From positions 1-7,643 of the forward strand of contig CAJUCB010000082.1 in the NCBI GenBank assembly GCA_910584805.1: DNA of 7,643 bases, given 5' to 3'. The notes under the pieces were generated by a model, which was given only the letters and a program-made list of their open reading frames with translations, had not been told where the DNA came from and did no database searches. The position numbers were made by a program, and so were the translations under genes. How positions within the stretch are numbered: the stretch's first letter is position 1; each line of letters opens with the position of its first letter. Shown piece by piece: positions 1 through 4,276 of this stretch. The DNA is from an uncultured Oscillospiraceae bacterium. Lineage in GTDB: Bacteria > Bacillota > Clostridia > Oscillospirales > Oscillospiraceae.

Positions 1-55
1 ACCAGCGGCCTCTTGAACCCCATTCAAGCGCGATACCAAACTTCGCCACACCCGG
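1..55 (-). tRNA. tRNA-Pro(GGG), partial (3' part outside the window)
   Basis: The minus strand folds as a tRNA from its 5' end at position 55. The acceptor strand CCGGGTG (55-49) is followed by T8 and G9. A 4-bp D stem GCGA/TCGC (46-43 with 33-30) encloses a D loop containing GG. A perfect 5-bp anticodon stem CTTGA/TCAAG (28-24 with 16-12) encloses the 7-base loop ATGGGGT. The anticodon at 21-19 is GGG, decoding proline CCC/CCU, and G at position 37 is typical of tRNA-Pro. A five-base variable region, the 5' T-stem strand GCTGG and T54 at base 1 complete the visible part. The 3' T arm, the 3' acceptor strand and CCA, if encoded, lie beyond the edge. Confidence 0.9.
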
Positions 56-79
56 GTGTCCCTCTCAGACAGCTTAGTC

Positions 80-108
80 AGTATACTACGTCTTTCCGAA
101 AAAAGCAA
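80..108 (-). promoter_or_regulatory. Promoter of the tRNA-Pro gene
   Basis: Read on the minus strand, a -35 like TTGCTT (108-103) lies 17 bp from a good -10 TATACT (85-80). Transcription would start near 73, giving a leader of about 18 nt before the tRNA 5' end at 55. The 30 bp upstream of the -35 are A/T tracts, resembling the UP element of stable-RNA promoters. The -10 is strong and the -35 moderate. Confidence 0.6.
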
Positions 109-160
109 GTACTTTTTTGAATTTTTTTGAAAAATTTTCTGGGACAGGCTGGGGCCCCAT

Positions 161-754
161 TCAAGGCCCCTCCCCTCCCCCAAAAATCAAGGCCGTGGCC
201 GCGATTTGGGACCAGGTCTCTAGAGCGGAAAACTTCTCCCGTATCTCCTCCGGCCCAGCCCAGGCACCGGACATCTTCTCCGTCTCCCGCACCCGGACTT
301 CCCCCTCTGTTTCTAAGAGGTACACCAACGCCGTGTGGTAGTCACTGACGCCACCGTTGTTCTCGTTGATAAGCCCCACACAACCCAGGCTCTTTACATC
401 CTCCACGTCCACTTCCTCCCCCAGCTCCCGCAGCAAGCCCGCTTGGAGGGGGTCTCCGCTTTCCTCTTCTGTGGGGTTGATATGGCCCCCCACCCCCAGG
501 GAGAGCTTGTCATGGAGGCGGGCCTCTGTCTGCTTCCTCAGCCGCCGCAGAAGGTAATACTGCTCCCCCCGCCGGATGAGCACATAGGGGATGATCTGTT
601 TCACCCTGGTGTCCTGCTCCGCCTGCGCCCGGGGGAGATAGGTGTGCGTCTGCAAAATAAACTGCCGGACTTCCTCAATCCCCTCCTGGACAAACGCCTG
701 GCCAGGAAGCAGGGCTTCCAGGGCTTTCCGCTCCACCACCAAAACTTCCTCCAT
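161..754 (-). CDS. NUDIX-domain hydrolase (phosphoesterase-like)
   Basis: A cytosolic protein of 197 residues from the chosen start. NUDIX enzymes cleave nucleoside diphosphates linked to another moiety using Mg2+ held by the Nudix box. The box is visible as G90-G-H-I-N at one end and R109-E-L-G-E113-E114 at the other. Five extra residues separate the first conserved Glu (E96) from RE compared with the classical GX5EX7REUXEEXGU pattern. The N-terminal 55 residues precede the core and contain the segment PRAQAEQDTRVKQIIPY, which resembles a clostridial subfamily often labelled phosphoesterase (from memory, not searched). The frame is open up to a TTG at 811, but a TATGAT -10 lies inside that extension at 805-800. 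I therefore prefer the ATG at 754, although its ribosome site is weak; ATG 787 is possible but would be almost leaderless. The substrate cannot be inferred. The gene is divergent from the ArsC/Spx-type gene. Confidence 0.85.
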   Translation of the reverse strand: MEEVLVVERKALEALLPGQAFVQEGIEEVRQFILQTHTYLPRAQAEQDTRVKQIIPYVLIRRGEQYYLLRRLRKQTEARLHDKLSLGVGGHINPTEEESGDPLQAGLLRELGEEVDVEDVKSLGCVGLINENNGGVSDYHTALVYLLETEGEVRVRETEKMSGAWAGPEEIREKFSALETWSQIAATALIFGGGEGP

Positions 755-794
755 CACCTTTTCGCCCACTTTCCGCGTCTCCCGCATTTTTTCA

Positions 795-823
795 TTGCAA
801 TCATACCACAATTCCTGTATCCT
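795..823 (+). promoter_or_regulatory. Predicted promoter of the arsC-like/DUF523 operon
   Basis: On the plus strand, TTGCAA (795-800) lies 17 bp before TATCCT (818-823); each box matches consensus at four of six positions. A better isolated -10, TACAAT at 825-830, has no -35 at usual spacing. A promoter must lie in this short intergenic stretch, but which box is used is uncertain. Confidence 0.3.
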
Positions 824-829
824 TTACAA
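800..829 (-). promoter_or_regulatory. Predicted promoter of the NUDIX gene
   Basis: On the minus strand, TTGTAA (829-824) is separated by 18 bp from TATGAT (805-800). Transcription would start near 793, about 40 nt before the ATG at 754. It overlaps the predicted plus-strand promoter of the divergent gene, so the two may interfere with each other. Based on motif similarity only. Confidence 0.45.
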
Positions 830-861
830 TAGAATCTGTTCAGAATTGGAGGAACTCTCTC

Positions 862-1221
862 ATGCTGTTTATCTGCTATCCCCGCTGTTCCACCTGTAAG
901 AAGGCCCAGAAGTGGTTAGACGAGCACCAAATCCCCTACACCCTCCGGGATATCAAGGAGGACAACCCCAGCGAGGCAGAGCTGCAAGCCTGGCACCAGG
1001 ACAGCGGCCTGCCCCTGAAACGTTTTTTCAACACCAGCGGCCAACTCTACCGGGCCATGGAGCTGTCCAAAAAGCTGCCGGATATGCCCGAGGCAGAGCA
1101 GTACACCCTGCTGGCCTCCGACGGGATGCTGGTCAAACGCCCCCTGGCCATCGACGGGGACCGTGTCCTAGTGGGCTTCAAGGAGGCGGAATGGGACGCA
1201 GCCCTGGCGGGAAAGGGCTGA
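862..1221 (+). CDS. ArsC/Spx-family thioredoxin-fold protein
   Basis: A cytosolic protein of 119 residues, the usual length for the ArsC/Spx/YffB family. The N terminus MLFICYPRCSTC has a CxxC motif (C9 and C12) right after the first beta strand, as in glutaredoxin-like arsenate reductases and the redox regulator Spx. Other family marks are the FFNTSG segment at residues 55-60 and the K-R-P-L motif at 92-95, whose Arg corresponds to the conserved basic residue of the active site. True arsenate reductases of this fold often have a single N-terminal Cys, whereas CxxC is common in Spx/MgsR and in uncharacterised clostridial members. The function could therefore be reductase or RNA-polymerase-binding regulator, and the sequence does not decide. 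No arsenic efflux or ArsR genes lie nearby, which argues against a dedicated arsenic operon. A strong site, GGAGGAA at 848-854, precedes the ATG. Three bases separate it from the DUF523 gene, so the two are almost certainly co-transcribed. Confidence 0.87.
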   Translation: MLFICYPRCSTCKKAQKWLDEHQIPYTLRDIKEDNPSEAELQAWHQDSGLPLKRFFNTSGQLYRAMELSKKLPDMPEAEQYTLLASDGMLVKRPLAIDGDRVLVGFKEAEWDAALAGKG

Positions 1222-1224
1222 CCC

Positions 1225-1668
1225 ATGCGGCTCCTGGTAAGCGCCTGCCTCCTGGGGGTACACTGCCGCTATGACGGCGGGAGCAATCAACTCCCCGCCC
1301 TGGAAGCCCTCCTAACCCAACACGACTGCATCCCCGTCTGCCCGGAACTCTTGGGGGGCCTCCCCACCCCCCGGCCTCCGGCAGAGTGCCAGGGAGATCG
1401 CGTCATTAACCGGGAAGGCACTGACGTCACCGAGGCATTCCACCGCGGGGCAGCGGAAGCCCTGTATCTCGCCACGCTGCATCACTGTGAAGCAGCCCTA
1501 TTGAAAGAGCGCAGCCCCTCCTGCGGCTGCGGGGCCATCTACGATGGCAGCTTTTCCAAGGCCCTCATCCCAGGGGACGGGGTCACTGCCCAAGCCCTCA
1601 AGGGCTTGGGGCTGCCAGTATATGGGGAATCCCAAGTGGATGCCCTGTTATCCCCACCTGCCCCCTAA
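1225..1668 (+). CDS. DUF523 family protein (TudS-like, probable [4Fe-4S] desulfidase)
   Basis: A 147-residue cytosolic protein with the full set of DUF523 signatures: SACLLG at residues 6-11, CPELLGGLPTPRPP at 39-52, and ERSPSCG at 95-101. The three conserved cysteines C8, C39 and C100 fit the ligands of the oxygen-sensitive [4Fe-4S] cluster in TudS, a DUF523 enzyme shown to remove sulfur from thiouracil. E41 lies in the conserved CPE motif. Most DUF523 proteins have no proven substrate, so thiouracil desulfuration is a family-based inference. Additional cysteines C14, C35, C55, C88 and C102 are also present. The ATG follows the upstream stop after three bases, with a GGGAAAGGG purine run in the end of that gene as ribosome site. 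Pairing with a thioredoxin-fold protein suggests shared sulfur or redox chemistry. A probable terminator follows directly. Confidence 0.9.
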   Translation: MRLLVSACLLGVHCRYDGGSNQLPALEALLTQHDCIPVCPELLGGLPTPRPPAECQGDRVINREGTDVTEAFHRGAAEALYLATLHHCEAALLKERSPSCGCGAIYDGSFSKALIPGDGVTAQALKGLGLPVYGESQVDALLSPPAP

Positions 1669-1673
1669 AATCC

Positions 1674-1725
1674 ACCCCCGGCAAGGCCCCAGGCACAGGA
1701 ATCCCGGGCGCCTACCGGGGGTTTT
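1674..1725 (+). terminator. Probable intrinsic terminator after the DUF523 gene
   Basis: Two alternative stems share one right arm. A local hairpin pairs CCCGG (1703-1707) with CCGGG (1715-1719) around a 7-nt loop. A longer-range 8-bp stem pairs ACCCCCGG (1674-1681) with CCGGGGGT (1715-1722). The right arm runs into TTTT at 1722-1725. The short T run makes strength uncertain, but the position just after the stop codon is right. Confidence 0.5.
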
Positions 1726-1793
1726 CTGCTATGCTTGGGAAATCAACGCCTAAGATTGCATCCAAAAAATTATAATGATATCTTAATTTAGAC

Positions 1794-1822
1794 TTGACAA
1801 ACGGAGTATGTCCCATTAAAAT
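1794..1822 (+). promoter_or_regulatory. SigA-type promoter of the first blaI/blaR1-like cassette
   Basis: A perfect TTGACA (1794-1799), a 17-bp spacer and TAAAAT (1817-1822) give a near-consensus promoter. Transcription would start near 1829, leaving about 35 nt of leader before the ATG at 1865. Such a strong promoter fits a system held off by a repressor. The surrounding bases are distinctly AT-rich. Confidence 0.8.
1796..1812. promoter_or_regulatory. Candidate operator dyad of the first BlaI-type repressor
   Basis: The 17-bp imperfect palindrome GACAAAC-GGA-GTATGTC has seven-base arms that match at six of seven positions. It overlaps the end of the -35 and most of the promoter spacer. BlaI/MecI repressors bind ACA/TGT-containing dyads placed over their promoters, and the arms here contain ACA and TGT. 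Binding would block RNA polymerase. No second copy was found upstream. The site is inferred from symmetry and position. Confidence 0.45.
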
Positions 1823-1864
1823 GATAGAAAATAACGTGGAAGCGTACAAAGGAGGTGAGATGCA

Positions 1865-2251
1865 ATGTTTACACTAAAAAAAGGCGAACTGGATGTCATG
1901 GAAGTATTTTGGCGGGAGCCGGACCCTCTGTCCCACGCAGGACTCTGTGAGCAGTTGGACGGGATTGTAGGCAGGAACACCATATACTTACATCTGAACA
2001 ATCTTTTGAGAAAGGGGGCGATAGAAATCGGGCCATCTGTCCGCAGAGGCAGAACCTATGGCCGGACATTCTCCGCAGCGCTCACCAAGGCGGAATACTA
2101 TGCCATGCAGGTAGCCGACGCCTCAGAGACAGACGATGCGACGTTGTGCAACGTGTTTTCCTACTTTTTAGGCTCAAAACATGTCACAAAGAAAACCCTG
2201 GACGAGCTTGAAAAACGATTAGAGCAGAAACGGAGGGATCTGGACCCGTGA
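1865..2251 (+). CDS. BlaI/MecI family transcriptional repressor (first copy)
   Basis: A 128-residue winged-helix regulator, the usual BlaI/MecI length. Residues about 5-72 form the DNA-binding domain: an N-terminal helix (KKGELDVMEVFW), a second helix near 22-32, a recognition helix near 37-50 containing RNTIYLHLNNLLRKG, and a basic wing at 52-70. Residues 73-128 are helical and would form the dimerisation region, which is also where the partner protease cuts known BlaI proteins. It most likely represses its own cassette from the dyad at 1796-1812. A very strong ribosome site (GGAGGTGA from 1851) precedes the ATG. Its TGA overlaps the GTG start of the M56 peptidase gene in a GTGA, so translation is coupled. 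The tail is very charged (ELEKRLEQKRRDLDP). The inducing signal is unknown. Confidence 0.9.
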   Translation: MFTLKKGELDVMEVFWREPDPLSHAGLCEQLDGIVGRNTIYLHLNNLLRKGAIEIGPSVRRGRTYGRTFSAALTKAEYYAMQVADASETDDATLCNVFSYFLGSKHVTKKTLDELEKRLEQKRRDLDP

Positions 2252-3447
2252 GTATCTCCGCCTACTCCGTGTTCACAGCATTTCTTTGGTTTAATTTATT
2301 CATTGCTGTCTTGTGCCTCCTGCGCAAGACATTGAAGTATATCGGCCATAATCTTTTTCCACTGATTCTGGCTCTTGTATTAACCTTGGCTCGTCTGCTG
2401 CTGCCTTGGGAACCATCCTTTGCTTTTGTGTTACCATCCGAGCAAGTCTTTCCAGTCATATTATATGCACTGCAAACAGAACTCATCGCAACAAACTTCA
2501 TTCATATTACTATTTGGATGGTGGTCGTTGCAATCCTAGTTTTTGTTTCGGTAGTACGCTTCAACCGCATGCTTGTTGCATTCAGGGATAAGTCGATGAA
2601 TGTACATGCCCTTCCTCAGGCAGATGATCCTCGCCTTGTCCCGATATTTGAGGACATAGTAAAAACTTGTCCTACAAAACGCAAATGCTATCTATATGTC
2701 GTAGACAGCAATGACATCCCTTACTCCTTTGGTTGCTTTCATTCCGCCATTATCTTGCCAGAGAAAATTCTATCCCTTTCAGATTCTGATCTCAACCTTA
2801 TCTTGAGGCACGAATACCAACACCATATTTCGAAAGATGGTATTGTGAAATTGGTCATTGAATGTCTTTGTTGCATCATGTGGTGGAATCCTTTTATCCA
2901 TTTGTTGAGACAGAATCTAAACCAGACTTTAGAACTGAAATGCGATGCAAAAATAACGGAAAATTTCTCTCGCCTAGAAAAATTCAAATATGCAGAAGTA
3001 ATCAAGCGTGTATTAGCATTATTCGAGGGAGAAAACACCTATCCATCAAAGGATGACAGCTTAATTTCAATTTCCTTTTTAGGAATAACATCCAAACATA
3101 GAGATGAAGATGATTTTGATGAAGGTCTCATTGAACGGATTGAAGCTGTCCTAGATTTCGATAGGAAAGACAAGGCAAAATACAGCTTTTTGTGTGCAGT
3201 TTGCGTGGTACTTCTCTTCCTAAGTTCATTCTCTTTCGTAGTCCAGGCACGTTTCTCCCCTTCAATAGAGGATTTGCCTTCAACCTCAACTAATCAAGAA
3301 GTATTACAGGTTACTCCTGAAACATCCTTTCTAGTGGATAATCAGAATGGAACATATGCATTATTTGTAAATGAGACTTTCTGGTATGATATTCCAGAGA
3401 CGGAAATCAAATATAAACCATACCATTCTCTTCCCATCGTTAATTAA
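2248..3447 (+). CDS. M56 family (BlaR1-type) membrane metallopeptidase, no penicillin-binding sensor
   Basis: A 399-residue integral membrane protease starting at GTG. Membrane segments are visible near residues 8-25, 34-52, 84-103 and 313-333. The cytoplasmic zinc peptidase domain lies between the third and fourth, with the site H188-E-Y-Q-H192 and the downstream Glu ligand E229 in LELKCDAK (usual pattern ExxCDE). The catalytic residues look intact. In BlaR1/MecR1, signal binding outside activates the protease, which leads to cleavage of the BlaI-type repressor. Those proteins have about 600 residues with a penicillin-binding sensor. This one ends after a tail of about 66 residues (334-399) with no SxxK-type sensor domain, so it must detect something else. 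The tail contains NGTYALFVNETFWYDIPE. A GTGA overlap couples it to the repressor gene; 19 nt separate it from the secreted-peptide gene. The gene is much richer in AT than its neighbours, suggesting transfer. Confidence 0.88.
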   Translation: MSISAYSVFTAFLWFNLFIAVLCLLRKTLKYIGHNLFPLILALVLTLARLLLPWEPSFAFVLPSEQVFPVILYALQTELIATNFIHITIWMVVVAILVFVSVVRFNRMLVAFRDKSMNVHALPQADDPRLVPIFEDIVKTCPTKRKCYLYVVDSNDIPYSFGCFHSAIILPEKILSLSDSDLNLILRHEYQHHISKDGIVKLVIECLCCIMWWNPFIHLLRQNLNQTLELKCDAKITENFSRLEKFKYAEVIKRVLALFEGENTYPSKDDSLISISFLGITSKHRDEDDFDEGLIERIEAVLDFDRKDKAKYSFLCAVCVVLLFLSSFSFVVQARFSPSIEDLPSTSTNQEVLQVTPETSFLVDNQNGTYALFVNETFWYDIPETEIKYKPYHSLPIVN

Positions 3448-3466
3448 AAAGAAAAGAGTGATATTT

Positions 3467-3691
3467 ATGAAAAAGAAATTTTTATTGCTAATGCTTACTT
3501 TTATGTTAGCACTAACCTGTATTGGCCCTGTACCAGCATTTGCCACTGAAATAAGTACACAGTCCAATGATCAGCCCGTCGTTTTCGCAACTGAATATGT
3601 CTACTACCACAAAATTGTTGATGGAGTAAAGTATTATCGTATCTGGAATGCAACCTACGGCAGATGGGAAACCCCTTGGCTCCCCTGCTAA
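3467..3691 (+). CDS. Small secreted Tyr/Trp-rich peptide of unknown function
   Basis: A 74-residue protein with a clear Sec signal peptide: MKKK, a hydrophobic core at about 5-20, and a likely signal peptidase cut after A24-F-A26. The mature part of about 48 residues contains five Tyr in residues 44-64 (YVYYHKI, KYYRIW, ATYGRW) and three Trp (W60, W67, W71), and ends in Pro-Cys. No known domain is recognised. The ATG at 3467 is chosen over an in-frame ATG at 3371 because it has the signal peptide at its N terminus and a ribosome site (AAGAGTGAT, 3454-3462), and because the extension would lie inside the peptidase gene. It sits 19 nt after the M56 gene and before a strong terminator, so it is the last gene of the cassette. 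It may be the output, the ligand or a modulator of the membrane protease. The lone Cys at the end (C18 is in the signal peptide) could form a dimer. Being a real gene is well supported; its role is not. Confidence 0.75.
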   Translation: MKKKFLLLMLTFMLALTCIGPVPAFATEISTQSNDQPVVFATEYVYYHKIVDGVKYYRIWNATYGRWETPWLPC

Positions 3692-3716
3692 GTAAAAATA
3701 ACCTAGAACACTCCAA

Positions 3717-3751
3717 AGGGAGGCGCTTTGCGATAAAGTGCCTCCCTTTTT
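3717..3751 (+). terminator. Strong intrinsic terminator of the first cassette
   Basis: A 13-bp stem pairs 3717-3729 (AGGGAGGCGCTTT) with 3735-3747 (AAAGTGCCTCCCT). It has one G-T wobble and a 5-nt loop, GCGAT. Five T (3747-3751) follow. It ends the transcript 26 nt after the peptide stop codon and insulates the next operon. Confidence 0.92.
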
Positions 3752-3790
3752 CTGCGCAATCCGGGCAGATTATGGTCGAAACAAATTCTA

Positions 3791-3804
3791 CTACATCCAT
3801 GTAG
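3791..3804. promoter_or_regulatory. Candidate BlaI-type operator 1
   Basis: CTACATCCATGTAG is a near-perfect dyad with six-base arms CTACAT/ATGTAG around a CC centre. It contains the TACA/TGTA half-sites typical of BlaI/MecI operators. It lies just upstream of the -35 of the second operon. Its centre is 32 bp, about three helical turns, from the second copy, which would place two repressor dimers on the same face of the DNA. Confidence 0.75.
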
Positions 3805-3813
3805 AAAAACCCC

Positions 3814-3842
3814 TTGACATTTCTACATCCCTGTAGTAATAT
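3814..3842 (+). promoter_or_regulatory. SigA-type promoter of the second blaI/blaR1-like operon
   Basis: TTGACA (3814-3819), a 17-bp spacer and TAATAT (3837-3842) form a near-consensus promoter. Transcription would begin near 3849, about 38 nt before the ATG at 3887. The spacer is almost entirely filled by operator 2, so repressor and RNA polymerase would compete. Confidence 0.85.
3823..3836. promoter_or_regulatory. Candidate BlaI-type operator 2
   Basis: CTACATCCCTGTAG repeats operator 1 with one base changed in the right half (CTGTAG instead of ATGTAG). It sits exactly between the -35 and -10, where a bound repressor would exclude RNA polymerase. Paired dyads of this sort are known at blaZ and mec promoters. 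Confidence 0.75.
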
Positions 3843-3886
3843 AAACCCATCCTCAGTAGACGTACTGGGATAGGAGGTCATTTACC

Positions 3887-4276
3887 ATGGATCGATCCAA
3901 AAAAATGTCTGAAACCGAGTCCGAGATCATGGAGGTGCTCTGGAACGCCGGGGAGCCCCTGTCCGCTGCCCAGCTCCTGGACCACTTCACCACGAACCAC
4001 GGCAAGGTCTGGAAAGCCCCAACCTTATCCACCTTCCTCTCCCGCCTGGCACAAAAAGGGCTGATCACTTCCCTGCGGGACGGCCGGGTGGTGTACTACC
4101 GCCCCATCCAGACGAGAGCGGAATACCTGCAAGGCATCACCAAGGGTATCCTGGACAGTATGTACCAGGGGTCGGTGAAAACCTTCTTCGCCGCCCTGTG
4201 CGGCGGGAGCCCTCTGCCGGAAAAGGACCGGGCAGAGCTTCGGGCCTGGTTGGAGGAACAGGAGGAACAGCCATGA
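3887..4276 (+). CDS. BlaI/MecI family transcriptional repressor (second copy)
   Basis: A 129-residue winged-helix repressor. The N-terminal domain shows the family pattern: SETESEIMEVLWNAGEPLSAAQLLDH without gaps, a recognition helix near 43-57 (KAPTLSTFLSRLAQKG), and a wing with DGRVVYYRP at 65-73. Residues 76-129 form the helical dimerisation region. Its YQGSVKTFF segment aligns by eye with the YKGG region of staphylococcal BlaI just before the protease cut site. It should bind the two CTACAT dyads and repress its own operon. AGGAGGT at 3872-3878 precedes the ATG by 8 nt. The stop overlaps the next start as ATGA. It is GC-rich, like the chromosomal backbone and unlike the first cassette. 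It resembles a canonical BlaI more closely than the first copy does. Confidence 0.93.
   Translation: MDRSKKMSETESEIMEVLWNAGEPLSAAQLLDHFTTNHGKVWKAPTLSTFLSRLAQKGLITSLRDGRVVYYRPIQTRAEYLQGITKGILDSMYQGSVKTFFAALCGGSPLPEKDRAELRAWLEEQEEQP

Noticed and set aside
1..55. tRNA-Pro as an integration site for a mobile element
   Set aside because: The 3' end, where attachment sites lie, is outside the window; no integrase or direct repeat is seen, and the AT-rich cassette is separated from it by ordinary genes.
151..170. GGGGCC/GGCCCC hairpin at the 3' end of the NUDIX gene as a terminator
   Set aside because: The stem is only 6 bp, overlaps the last codons, and the nearest T run on the minus strand lies about 15 nt further on.
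335..832. A 165-codon open frame on the plus strand across the NUDIX gene
   Set aside because: The opposite strand encodes a protein with a recognisable Nudix box; this frame gives a Pro/Leu/His-rich product with no family features.
1771..1776. A perfect TATAAT upstream of the first repressor gene
   Set aside because: There is no -35-like hexamer 16-18 bp upstream, and the consensus-like promoter at 1794-1822 explains transcription better.
3371..3466. A longer start for the secreted peptide gene
   Set aside because: It would overlap the M56 gene by 77 nt and bury the signal peptide; ATG 3467 has a ribosome site and an N-terminal KKK plus hydrophobic core.
4198..4272. A 25-codon N-terminal extension of the second M56 peptidase
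   Set aside because: It lies wholly inside the repressor gene in another frame. The ATG at 4273 in an ATGA overlap gives the usual BlaR1-type N terminus at the first membrane segment.
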